Below, piece by piece: positions 1 to 7,319 of a stretch of 12,816 nt of DNA. Numbering within the stretch: position 1 is the first letter of the stretch; every line of letters starts with the position of its first letter. The stretch is taken from positions 16,974 to 29,789 of the forward strand of contig HF985530.1 of NCBI GenBank assembly GCA_000432015.1, given 5' to 3'. The translations under genes and the position numbers were made by a program. The notes beneath the pieces are model-generated. The model did not search any database, had not been told where the DNA came from, and saw only the letters and a program-made list of their open reading frames with translations. Source of the stretch: Clostridium sp. CAG:1024 (GTDB lineage: Bacteria > Bacillota > Clostridia > Christensenellales > CAG-138).

Positions 1-208
1 GACCCGGCCCCCCGCCGTTCTTTGCCACAAGTCCGCCGCCGCTCGTCTGCACTTCGGAAAGCGCGTCTGCCAGGTCGATCTTAAAGTGACGGATCGTCGC
101 CATATAGACCGTACCGCGTGTGAACAGAAAGAGCACAGCGCCCATGATGAGCAGCACGACGGCAAGCGCGATCCAAAGCGAATCGATCCGGAGACGTTTT
201 CGAACCAT
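1..208 (-). CDS. Small membrane-anchored protein, N-terminal part only (cut by window edge)
   Basis: Not recognised. Only the first 69 codons are visible and the frame is open to the left edge. The protein starts with a basic stretch (MVRKRLR), then one hydrophobic segment at about residues 11-31. Next comes a soluble-looking stretch ending in glycine-rich sequence (GGGLVAKNGGG) at about residues 57-68. This is the layout of a bitopic protein with its C-terminal part outside the cell. The ATG is well supported: a GGAGG lies 7 nt upstream. It follows the HAD phosphatase gene on the same strand after a 74-nt gap, so the two may share a transcript, although a weak extended -10 lies in the gap. 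Function cannot be stated from what is visible. Confidence 0.7.
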   Translation of the reverse strand, partial: MVRKRLRIDSLWIALAVVLLIMGAVLFLFTRGTVYMATIRHFKIDLADALSEVQTSGGGLVAKNGGGPG

Positions 209-234
209 GGAGAACCTCCGACTTTGTTTCTCTC

Positions 235-243
235 ATTTTACCA
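235..243 (-). promoter_or_regulatory. Weak candidate extended -10 for the left-edge membrane protein
   Basis: On the minus strand TGGTAAAAT matches an extended -10 (TGn followed by a TATAAT-like hexamer), about 27 nt upstream of the start codon at 208. No convincing -35 is seen 16-18 nt further upstream, so read-through from the HAD gene is an equally good explanation. Confidence 0.25.
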
Positions 244-282
244 TACGCAGAACCGCCGCGTCCAGCAGCCCTGCGCAGCCGC

Positions 283-1056
283 TCAGCCGGGGATCTCGGA
301 AACGCCGTTCAGCACGAGCCGCGGCCTGTAGGGGAACCGCTCGATCGTCTCACGACTGCTGACGCCGGACAGCACGAGCACGGTATCCAATCCGCTCTCG
401 ATGCCCGCGATGACGTCCGTATCCATGCGATCGCCGATCATGGCCGCATCCGCCGCGTGAACGCCGAGCATTTGCAGTCCGGTGCGCATCATGAGCGGGT
501 TGGGCTTGCCGACGTAGTAGGCCTTTTTGCCGGTGGCCGCTTCAATGGGGATGACCAGCGTGCGGCAGGCGGGCAGCAGCCCGTTCTCCGAGGGGCCGGT
601 GAGATCGTAGTTTGTGCCGATCAGCTTTGCGCCGCGCTCGATGCAGCGCATGGCGTGACAGATGCTCTCATAGCCGTAGCTTGTCGTTTCACCGACGATC
701 ACATATTCAGGATCGATCTCATTGATCGTGATGCCGCAGTCGTAGAGCGCCTTGTACAGACCGGGATCGCCGATGACATAAGCGCTGCATCCGGGACTTT
801 GGCTTTGGATAAACCGCGCGGTCGCAAGCGCGCTTGTGTAAAAATGGCGTTCGTCCACGTCGAGCCCCATACGCTGGAGCTTCTGCCGGAGTTCCTCCGG
901 GGATTTGCCGCTCGCATTGGTCAGGAAGAGAAATTCTTTCTTCTCCCGGTACAGCCACTCGACAAACTCCCTGACGCCCGGCAGCAGCCGGTTGCCATGG
1001 TAGATAACGCCGTCCATATCACAAAGGTAGCCTTGTTTGTTTCTTAAGTTTTCCAT
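283..1056 (-). CDS. HAD-superfamily subclass IIA phosphatase, NagD-like
   Basis: A 257-residue cytoplasmic phosphatase, the usual length for the NagD/AraL/p-nitrophenylphosphatase group. All HAD motifs are visible: motif I DMDGVIYHG with nucleophile D13 and acid/base D15; motif II LTNASGKS (T46, N47); the catalytic lysine K184 in VGKPNP; motif IV GDRMDTDV (D209, D214) for Mg2+. The large cap domain between motifs II and III (about residues 70-180) is typical of subclass IIA. Family members dephosphorylate nucleotides, sugar phosphates or damaged metabolites, so the substrate cannot be read from sequence. I chose the ATG at 1056 because an AGGAG lies about 10 nt upstream and the protein then begins just before motif I. 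Starts at 1080 and 1095 would add an Arg-rich tail not seen in the family. A promoter lies at 1162-1190. Confidence 0.9.
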   Translation of the reverse strand: MENLRNKQGYLCDMDGVIYHGNRLLPGVREFVEWLYREKKEFLFLTNASGKSPEELRQKLQRMGLDVDERHFYTSALATARFIQSQSPGCSAYVIGDPGLYKALYDCGITINEIDPEYVIVGETTSYGYESICHAMRCIERGAKLIGTNYDLTGPSENGLLPACRTLVIPIEAATGKKAYYVGKPNPLMMRTGLQMLGVHAADAAMIGDRMDTDVIAGIESGLDTVLVLSGVSSRETIERFPYRPRLVLNGVSEIPG

Positions 1057-1161
1057 CTGTCTTCTTCTCCTTTTCCGCATGCTTCTTCTGCGCATCCGGC
1101 GACCCCATGCCGCGGATGCAGCGCGTCCGGCAAAGATGCTCCGCGCCGAACGGCTGTGGAC

Positions 1162-1190
1162 AGTATACGACAGGATGTGCGGCTGTGCAA
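1162..1190 (-). promoter_or_regulatory. Promoter of the HAD phosphatase gene
   Basis: On the minus strand TTGCAC (1190-1185) and TATACT (1167-1162) are separated by exactly 17 nt, a good housekeeping-sigma promoter. The predicted transcript starts near 1155, leaving a leader of about 100 nt before the ATG at 1056. That leader holds a 7-bp hairpin (arms 1092-1098 and 1113-1119) with no U-tract, so it is not a terminator. Confidence 0.6.
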
Positions 1191-1277
1191 GCGGGACACG
1201 GAAAATTCAAGATTTGTTTCGATCGTTTGCCACCGCGGGCGGTGCTGCAAGGTGTTGCATATAGAAAGCGTTTCGCC

Positions 1278-1305
1278 TTGCCAACGCAGCATGATATGAT
1301 ACAAT
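1278..1305 (+). promoter_or_regulatory. Promoter of the lipoprotein / UPF0489 operon
   Basis: TTGCCA (1278-1283) is followed after 16 nt by TACAAT (1300-1305). A TG one base before the -10 (TGATACAAT) makes it an extended -10. The predicted start near 1312 gives a leader of about 34 nt. It is divergent from the HAD promoter, with about 90 nt between the two -35 elements. Confidence 0.6.
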
Positions 1306-1345
1306 ATGGATGTGCCGAACGAGGCCGATATGAAAAGGAAAGGGA

Positions 1346-1804
1346 ATGAATCTTATGCTGAAACGATGGATATTCGCCGCACTTGCGCTGCTGCTGTTGA
1401 TCGCCGTGACCGCCTGTAAAGCGCAGGACGCCGAGCCTGCGCCCGCGACGGGAGAGCTTGCGGCATATACGGATGAAGCCATGTCCGCGTTGCTGCGGGG
1501 CGAACGGAAGGCGGCCGCGCTGCAATACAGCCGTCTCGGCGAAACGGTCGACGCTCGGGAGACGAGGGATGCGGAGACGATCGAGGCGGTGCTTGCCGCG
1601 CTGCGTGCGCTGCGCATCGGAGAGCCGGTGGAAGAGCGTGCCACAGACAGCGACGACCTGTTCCTCTTTACACTGGACGACGGGACGACCTGTTCCGTTG
1701 CATTTGAAGCGCATAGACTGAACACCGGCGACGCGCGCTACATCGTCGAAAACGGCGGCGCGCTTTGGAAGCTGGCCGCGTCGATTCTCGAACCGGAGGC
1801 ATAA
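1346..1804 (+). CDS. Small lipoprotein of unknown function
   Basis: A 152-residue predicted lipoprotein. The N-terminus has a basic patch (MLKRW), a leucine/alanine-rich hydrophobic core and a lipobox AVTAC, with the lipidated cysteine at C24. The mature protein would therefore sit on the outer face of the membrane. After a short Ala/Pro/Glu linker comes a compact acidic domain of about 115 residues. Its C-terminal half has alternating strand-like segments (LFLFTLDDGTTCSVAFEAH, residues 109-127), and it ends in ALWKLAASILEP. I do not recognise the domain. The ATG at 1346 follows an AAGGAAAGGG tract; the ATG at 1355 uses the same tract with about 10 nt spacing, gives a more ordinary signal peptide, and is a real alternative. 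It is first in an operon with the UPF0489 gene, whose start lies 8 nt downstream. Confidence 0.8.
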   Translation: MNLMLKRWIFAALALLLLIAVTACKAQDAEPAPATGELAAYTDEAMSALLRGERKAAALQYSRLGETVDARETRDAETIEAVLAALRALRIGEPVEERATDSDDLFLFTLDDGTTCSVAFEAHRLNTGDARYIVENGGALWKLAASILEPEA

Positions 1805-1812
1805 CGGACGGT

Positions 1813-2538
1813 ATGGAACGGACGATGCGCGTCCTTGACCTGGATCTTGATTTCTTTCTGCAAGACTGCTGTCCGCTTGCGCCGATCGGCGAGCGTCCCA
1901 CACTGGCGGGGCATGCGCCGTGGCCTGTGGAGACGGTGCGGGCGTTTCTCGAAATGCAGTGCGGGCTTTCCCCTGCGCATCCTACGCCCGGCGCGATCTT
2001 TCCGACGCATGACTGTGCGCTGGAGTTCTGGCAGCGGCGCATGGCGGAGGGGCGGCTGCTGGCTCCGTTTCATGTGACGCATGTGGACGCGCACAGCGAC
2101 CTCGGCATCGGGTATCCCGGAACGGGGTTTGTGCGCAACGGCGTTCTTCCCATGCAGCCGGACAAGCGCTGCGACATTGGCCGGTATCGTGCCCAGAAGC
2201 AGCTCGATGAGGCGAATTATCTGCTGTTTGCGATCGCCTTCCGGTATGTCGCCGCACTGGACAACGTACGGAATCCCCGCTCGAGACCCGATGTGCCGCA
2301 GGAGATCCTTGTGCCGGGGCGTGCGGACGCGATCCGACTGGATTCTTTTGCCGCGCGGCTTATGGAATCGAAGAACGGAAGCGAACCGCTCGTGCCGTTT
2401 CATGTGTATGAGGACTATCGCACGTTTTCGAGCGACGCTGCCTATGATTTTGTGACGCTTGCGATCTCACCGCGCTATGCGCCCGCGGCCGCCGACGCGC
2501 TTGTGCCCGTGATCGGAGCGTATATCGCGGAAGAATAG
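1813..2538 (+). CDS. UPF0489 family protein (arginase/deacetylase-like metal motifs)
   Basis: A 241-residue cytoplasmic protein. The N-terminal VLDLDLDFFL (residues 7-16) and the internal THVDAHSDLG (residues 89-98) are the hallmarks of the UPF0489 family (bacterial relatives of eukaryotic C5orf22). The DAHSD core (D92, H94, D96) is of the same type as the metal-ligand motif of arginase/ureohydrolase and histone-deacetylase folds. A metal-dependent hydrolase is therefore plausible, but I know of no established reaction. I use the ATG at 1813, 8 nt after the lipoprotein stop. A GGAGG lies 13 nt upstream, which is long, so the ATG at 1825 (MRVLDLD) remains possible. A TTG at 1765 would overlap the lipoprotein by 40 nt and has no family support. 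The gene ends about 100 nt before a bidirectional terminator. Confidence 0.8.
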   Translation: MERTMRVLDLDLDFFLQDCCPLAPIGERPTLAGHAPWPVETVRAFLEMQCGLSPAHPTPGAIFPTHDCALEFWQRRMAEGRLLAPFHVTHVDAHSDLGIGYPGTGFVRNGVLPMQPDKRCDIGRYRAQKQLDEANYLLFAIAFRYVAALDNVRNPRSRPDVPQEILVPGRADAIRLDSFAARLMESKNGSEPLVPFHVYEDYRTFSSDAAYDFVTLAISPRYAPAAADALVPVIGAYIAEE

Positions 2539-2635
2539 GGGAAGAACGGTTTTTCTTGAAGAAAACAGAGGACATAGAGAGGAGGCTGCGCTGCGGGGAA
2601 AAGACGTTTCTCGGCGCGTCCTGCTTACGACACGA

Positions 2636-2669
2636 AAAACGGACGGTTCGTATGTGAACCGTCCGTTTT
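2636..2669. terminator. Bidirectional terminator hairpin, repeat copy 1
   Basis: A perfect 14-bp stem (AAAACGGACGGTTC against GAACCGTCCGTTTT) closes a 6-nt loop GTATGT. It has a T-run on both strands: TTTT at 2666-2669 on plus, and TTTTT at 2639-2635 reading minus. It lies between the convergent UPF0489 gene (plus) and the wall-anchored protein gene (minus), so it can terminate both. Bases 2637-2671 recur at 11960-11994 with one difference, including the whole loop. Confidence 0.8.
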
Positions 2670-2788
2670 GTGTTATGTTGGCGCGAAGTTCTAAGGACAG
2701 CAGGGAAGCTTTCCCGCAATCAACCCTCTTTTGCTACCGTTTCTATTTGCAGAGAAGCGGTAAAGAAGAGAACGTCTTTCGCCTCGGA

Positions 2789-5700
2789 TCAACCCTCGCT
2801 GCGGCGTTTGCGCTGCGCCGCATTCCAGCCGAGCCCCGCAAGCGCAACGATGGCCAGTCCGGCCCAAAGCCAAGGCATGGAGCTGTCGCCCGTGACGGGG
2901 ATCTCACTGTCCTCGACCACGACCAGCGTGAATATCGGACTGTCTACGGAGCCGTTCGCATTGCTGACCTTGCAGTAGTAGCGATAGCCCTTGTTCTCCA
3001 TAGCCACGGCCGAAGTGGTGTATTCGGGATCGGTCGCGTCCTCAATGCGTTTCCAGCCATTGCCGCGATCCACATACCATTGATAGGTATCCGCGTTTTC
3101 CGCAGTTACACGCATGGTGCCGGTCTTTCCGACGGGAACGGTGACCTGCGTGTCCTCCGTGGGCGCGGTGATGACGGGCATATCCGATGCGCCGGGCTCT
3201 ACCTTGTCCATGACGAGCATTTTGTGATATACGCCCATCCAATAGGGCAGCGTGTAGGTGGTCGAGCCCTCGAGACAGTTCGGGTTATCCGAGTTCAGGA
3301 TATAGGTGGAGTTATTGAACTTGTGGATCCCGCGCTCGTCCGGCGCGGCGACTGCATACTCCACGTCCAGCTTGCCGCTCAGCGGCGTACCGAGCGCGCT
3401 GAGATCGTACTGGCCGTAGGTGATGCCGCCGGTCAGCAGGATGGCGATGATGCCCTCTGCACCGATAGCCGTGGGCGGCAGACTGGTCTTTTTGATCGAA
3501 AGGCCGCCGCGTGTGGACAGGTCGCGGCTGTAGCTCTCAAGGTCGAACACCATGATGTCGTCCCGCGCATTGTTCGAAGCGCACAAGCGTCGCGTATCTA
3601 CCGGATGGCGGGACAGGCTCCACGCTGCGGTCTCCAGAATACTGTTGCCGTATGCGTCCTTGATCGACTTGGACGGATATGCAAGCTGGTAGATGTAGTA
3701 GAGGAGCGGGTTTTCACTGTACTGGAACGATTCGGTCCACCACTGATCGAGCGCATCACGGTAAACGTTCAGCGTATCGGCGTCCTTTTCAAGCTGGAAG
3801 AGGACATAGAACGCGAGCGCCGCCATTTCCTCGTCGGAATACTGGGCGAACATCCGCAGCAGGAAGTCCTTTTCCTGCGTGAGCGGCACTGCGCCGGGCA
3901 CACCCATGAGAGCGGGCAGACCACCGGCGTTCAGCGCGTCGGTCAGCGAGTAGGAGCCAAGCGTGCTGCCGAGCAGCGGCGCAGCGTATTTGTTCAGGAA
4001 CTCCTCGTCGCGCGCTTTGTGCGTAGCCATCACATCGCCGTAGAGGTAGGAGCCGTTTTCAAGCAGCAGACGGTATTCGTTTTCCCACTTTTCATAGCCG
4101 GTCGTATAGGCGGCGAGCTTGAAGGCGGTCAGCAGCACGGCTGCGGTCAGCGGCGACGACGGCGCGCCCCAGCGATAGGTGTAGAAATATTGGCGGTTCA
4201 TCTTGCCCCATGTCGGTGGCTGGCCGCTTGCATCCACGAGCATGTACTCGTTGTCCGCAAGGTGCTGGGCAAAACGATCCATCGTGTTTGCGATGATGCC
4301 CGCAAGCTCGATGTCCTCCGTGCGGAACACGTCGAATGCGAGCTTATAGAGGAAGAGGTGTCCGATGATCTCATCCGTGGAAGTATCGCCCTTGTAAACG
4401 ATATCCTGGAGCTTCACGCCCGAGCCGAGCAGGTCGTTCCAGAGGCGCGCGGGGATCTCGCCGGAAGCGTCCACGCGAATGCCCTTCAGGTCTTCGCCGT
4501 TGACAACGCCGCCGCTCTTGGATTTTCCGACGGCAATGCGGTTGGATGCGCTGTAATCGGAAAGATCGTAATAGATCTCGCCGCTGTAGCTGTCTGCGTT
4601 GCCGCCCGCTTCACCGTGCAGCGAATAGGTACGGGCGATGAATCCGCCGAGGCTGCGGCTGCGGCGGGCAAAGTCGCCGCTCGAGGTGCGCGGATCCGCC
4701 CATGCGCTCTCATCGAGCGGACGGTTCTGCCCGAGCGACCAGTTCTTTGCGGGAGAAACGTCGGGAACGGAAATCGAATAGTTTCCGCCCTTCTTCAGCG
4801 CCTTTTCGGAGATGCTCTTGCCGCCGTTGTTGTAGACCGGGAGCGTGCCGTAGAGGTCATATCCGCCGTCCGGAATGTAGCGGACGTAGGCTTCGGTATC
4901 GCCGGTGCGCATGGAGATGTTCGCAAGCAGCAGGACCGCTTCCGTCGAACGGGTGGCGGAGGTGCGGGCTTCGTTCGTCATGCGCTGCAATTCGCTGTTT
5001 TTCGGGGCCTTTTTCAGCTCGTCGCGGAGAACGGCGTAGCGCATCAGCTCGCCCGCGCCGTACATGGCCGTCCAGAGTCCGTCGTTGTCGGTCTCCCACG
5101 GGATCCATTGCGAGCCGTTCCAGTAGGCTTCGGACACCATGCCGCGGCGGGAAACATACTGCTGCGTCGTGTTCGACATGACGGAGGCTTTTTCCGCGCC
5201 CGTCATCTCGATCATTGCGATATGCGTGACGCCGCTCGCCATGACGGTCCAGATGCCGTTTTCACCGTCGGGCACAATGCCGAGCACCTTGCCGGACGTG
5301 GAATCGGCGCTGTAAAAGTAGCGGTCGCCCATGAAGCGCATTTCACGGTCGCGCGCGGTGGGCGCATTCGCGTCCCGGCGCAGAACGCCGTAATCCGTGA
5401 TCGACCAGGTCGCGCCGTCTGCCGTAACCGCCGTTTGATAGGCGGAGCGATCCGACGACTGGACGCAGCCGCGCACTTCGTCCGGCAGGGATGCATCGCT
5501 CGATGCATAGCGTGTGACGATTTTTTGGAGGTTTTTGACCTCCTTGGCGGGTACGCCCGCGTAATGGACGATCCCGGAGCCGCCTGCGCCGCTCGTGGGC
5601 GCCTGCTTGACGGTCAAGGCCGCGCTTGCGGTCAGACCGTTGCCGGACGACACGATCTGCGTCGCGGTAATGGTAGCTTTACCGGGCTTGACTGCCGTAA

Positions 5701-5929
5701 CGCGGCCCCACGCATCCACTGTGGCGACGGAGAGATCGCTGCTTTCCCAGCGCAGCATACGGTCCATAACGCCGGCAGAGAAGGCATAATCCAGCGTGCG
5801 GCTGTCGCCGGGCAGGAGCTCCCAGCTTTCCGGGACGATGAGTTGGAACGTTTCGCCTGCCGCTGCGGCCGGGGACACGATCCCCAGGATCAGCACGGCG
5901 GCCAGAAGGAAGGATAACACGCGCTTCAT
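2789..5929 (-). CDS. Sortase-anchored surface protein: Ig-like module, alpha/alpha-toroid-like domain, Ig-like module
   Basis: A 1046-residue exported protein, last gene of the five-gene sugar operon; it starts 25 nt after the transporter stop with AGAGG 6 nt before the ATG. It has a signal peptide (cleavage near A22-A24) and a BIG2-like Ig module (about 28-108; SDLSVATVDAWGRVTAVKPG). One propeller-like strand set follows near 205-240 (DGENGIWTVMASGVTHI), then a large helical region (about 250-905). A second Ig-like module (about 918-1004) has the paired Trp/Cys pattern (YQWYV, YRYYCKV). It ends in IPVTG at 1010-1014, a hydrophobic span at 1019-1037 and the tail RKRR, a sortase sorting signal with Ile for Leu. 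From memory, the helical region (NDGLWTAMYGAGELMRYA, 282-299; KGDTSTDEIIGH, 513-524; PTWGKMN, 572-578; YSDEEMAALAFY, 697-708) matches an uncharacterised toroid-like domain found with regulator-type propellers, often in Bacteroidetes. Capture or cleavage of the operon's glycan substrate is inferred. Confidence 0.85.
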   Translation of the reverse strand: MKRVLSFLLAAVLILGIVSPAAAAGETFQLIVPESWELLPGDSRTLDYAFSAGVMDRMLRWESSDLSVATVDAWGRVTAVKPGKATITATQIVSSGNGLTASAALTVKQAPTSGAGGSGIVHYAGVPAKEVKNLQKIVTRYASSDASLPDEVRGCVQSSDRSAYQTAVTADGATWSITDYGVLRRDANAPTARDREMRFMGDRYFYSADSTSGKVLGIVPDGENGIWTVMASGVTHIAMIEMTGAEKASVMSNTTQQYVSRRGMVSEAYWNGSQWIPWETDNDGLWTAMYGAGELMRYAVLRDELKKAPKNSELQRMTNEARTSATRSTEAVLLLANISMRTGDTEAYVRYIPDGGYDLYGTLPVYNNGGKSISEKALKKGGNYSISVPDVSPAKNWSLGQNRPLDESAWADPRTSSGDFARRSRSLGGFIARTYSLHGEAGGNADSYSGEIYYDLSDYSASNRIAVGKSKSGGVVNGEDLKGIRVDASGEIPARLWNDLLGSGVKLQDIVYKGDTSTDEIIGHLFLYKLAFDVFRTEDIELAGIIANTMDRFAQHLADNEYMLVDASGQPPTWGKMNRQYFYTYRWGAPSSPLTAAVLLTAFKLAAYTTGYEKWENEYRLLLENGSYLYGDVMATHKARDEEFLNKYAAPLLGSTLGSYSLTDALNAGGLPALMGVPGAVPLTQEKDFLLRMFAQYSDEEMAALAFYVLFQLEKDADTLNVYRDALDQWWTESFQYSENPLLYYIYQLAYPSKSIKDAYGNSILETAAWSLSRHPVDTRRLCASNNARDDIMVFDLESYSRDLSTRGGLSIKKTSLPPTAIGAEGIIAILLTGGITYGQYDLSALGTPLSGKLDVEYAVAAPDERGIHKFNNSTYILNSDNPNCLEGSTTYTLPYWMGVYHKMLVMDKVEPGASDMPVITAPTEDTQVTVPVGKTGTMRVTAENADTYQWYVDRGNGWKRIEDATDPEYTTSAVAMENKGYRYYCKVSNANGSVDSPIFTLVVVEDSEIPVTGDSSMPWLWAGLAIVALAGLGWNAAQRKRRSEG

Positions 5930-5954
5930 ACTTTACCTCTCAAGTATCTGTGTT

Positions 5955-7310
5955 TTATTGCTCCGCAGATTCCCCTGCGGCGATCTTCTGCTTGACCTGC
6001 GCGAGCCGCTCGCCGTAGAGCGGATACCGCGTGATGATGAGGCAGCCGATGAGCACAAGCCCCGCGGGCAGGAAGCTCATGGCGACCTTAAAGCCCGTGG
6101 CGGCGCTTGCGACCTGCGTCTGCGCGCCCTCGACATATCCGAAGATTCCCATGATCAGGCTCAGGATCACCGCCTGCAGGCCGGAAGCAAAGCGGATGAT
6201 GAACGCCTGTATGCCATAGAACGCGCCTTCACGCCGCAGCCCTGTCACGGACTGATCCTCGTCGATGATCTCCGTATAGAGGAGCTTGGGCATCAACAGA
6301 CCGCCGGTCACGCCGAGACCGAGCAGGACGGACAGCACAACGGACAGGATGAAGCTGCTCGAGAAGAAGAAGCCGCAGGCCACGAGCGCAAAGAGCAGCA
6401 GGCTCAGGATGTAGGTCTTCTTTGTGCCGATGCGGTTTGAGACAAAGATGACGAGCGGCGTGAACAGCAGCGCAGAGACGAACACCACCGAGGTGATGAC
6501 CATGGCCGCCATGTCCACATCGGGGAAGATGTACTTTGCGTAGTACGGTACGGCCGCCATCAGCAGCAGGCGTGCCGTTTCGACAAAGAACACGCAGCAG
6601 ACGCAAATGAGAAAGCTGCGGCTGCGGAAGGTCTGGCGAATGGATTGGAGCAGCGGGAGCGACGGCTGCGCCGCATGCTTCGGGTTTTCGCGGATACCGA
6701 ACACGGTGAGCAGCATGACGATCGCGCCGATGCAGCCGAAAATGGTCGCCATGGCGGACCAGCCGTATTTTGTAAAGACGGGTTCCACCGCGACGGAGGC
6801 GATGACGCCGCCAAGCACGTCCGCGACCTGCGCGATGCCGATGATGCGGCCGCGATCCTTCTCCTTCTCATACATGTCCGGCACGACCGCTTCCCAGTTC
6901 AGAAGCACGGTCGTGAAGAAGAAATCATATACGCAGAGCGAAAGCGTATAGTACAGGATCTGTGCCGTGGGCGTTGTGAGGCTTGCGGTCGGCGGCGAAA
7001 ATACGAAGATGAAGCACAGGCCGAAGGGGATCGCACCAAACAGCACATAGGGCAGACGTCGTCCCAGCTTTGTGTGCGTACGGTCGGAGATGAACCCCAT
7101 CAGAGGATCGTTGATGGCGTTCCAGATGGAGTAGATGATCATCGCGATGCCGATGGCCTTGGCGTTGAAGCCCAGCGTATCGATATAGAAGAAGCTGAGC
7201 CATGTGCCGATGATCGTGCCGAACAAACTGGCGGTGAAATTGCCGCCGCCGTACAGGATCTCGCGCCAGAGCGGAAGCCGCTCGCCGGTATAGGGCTTGA
7301 CAAGTTTCAT
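5955..7310 (-). CDS. GPH-family sugar:cation symporter (MelB-like MFS transporter)
   Basis: A 451-residue inner-membrane permease of the glycoside-pentoside-hexuronide:cation symporter family, with the usual length and about twelve hydrophobic segments. The family signature is clear in the helix II / loop 2-3 region: NDPLMGFISDRTHTKLGRR (residues 67-85). It should import an intact mono- or disaccharide without phosphorylating it. In E. coli-type MelB the equivalent stretch reads WDAINDP and both Asp residues help bind the cation. Here it is WNAINDP (N64, D68), so the first Asp is Asn and the coupling ion may differ. The start is certain: the PIG-L stop codon is embedded in TAGGAGG, 5 nt before this ATG. 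It sits between the deacetylase and the surface protein in the operon, which suggests it takes up what the surface protein captures or releases. Confidence 0.93.
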   Translation of the reverse strand: MKLVKPYTGERLPLWREILYGGGNFTASLFGTIIGTWLSFFYIDTLGFNAKAIGIAMIIYSIWNAINDPLMGFISDRTHTKLGRRLPYVLFGAIPFGLCFIFVFSPPTASLTTPTAQILYYTLSLCVYDFFFTTVLLNWEAVVPDMYEKEKDRGRIIGIAQVADVLGGVIASVAVEPVFTKYGWSAMATIFGCIGAIVMLLTVFGIRENPKHAAQPSLPLLQSIRQTFRSRSFLICVCCVFFVETARLLLMAAVPYYAKYIFPDVDMAAMVITSVVFVSALLFTPLVIFVSNRIGTKKTYILSLLLFALVACGFFFSSSFILSVVLSVLLGLGVTGGLLMPKLLYTEIIDEDQSVTGLRREGAFYGIQAFIIRFASGLQAVILSLIMGIFGYVEGAQTQVASAATGFKVAMSFLPAGLVLIGCLIITRYPLYGERLAQVKQKIAAGESAEQ

Positions 7311-7319
7311 ATGGACCTC

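Noticed and set aside
283..1056. NagD-like HAD phosphatase considered as part of the amino-sugar pathway, as nagD is in the E. coli nag operon
   Set aside because: It is 1.7 kb from the operon end, with an oppositely oriented two-gene operon in between and its own promoter. HAD-IIA proteins have many substrates, so the link is not supported.
2551..2565. Palindrome TTTTCTTGAAGAAAA just after the UPF0489 gene
   Set aside because: The single-base centre leaves no room for an RNA hairpin loop without breaking pairs, and it is AT-only; it may be a protein site but nothing else supports that.
2735..2762. 10-bp hairpin (arms 2735-2744 and 2753-2762) downstream of the surface protein gene
   Set aside because: It has no T-tract, and its wobble pair favours the plus strand, where no gene ends. 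The 2636-2669 hairpin is the better terminator.
2719..2797. 10-nt direct repeat ATCAACCCTC at 2719-2728 and 2788-2797, the second covering the surface-gene stop codon
   Set aside because: It could be a remnant of a duplicated 3' end, but ten bases in two copies with unlike flanks is too little evidence.
2654..5917. A 1087-codon open frame on the plus strand, antisense to the surface protein gene
   Set aside because: Its translation lacks a recognisable domain or signal peptide and is typical of a shadow frame in GC-rich coding DNA. The minus-strand product has a signal peptide, Ig-like modules and a sortase anchor, so that strand is the coding one.
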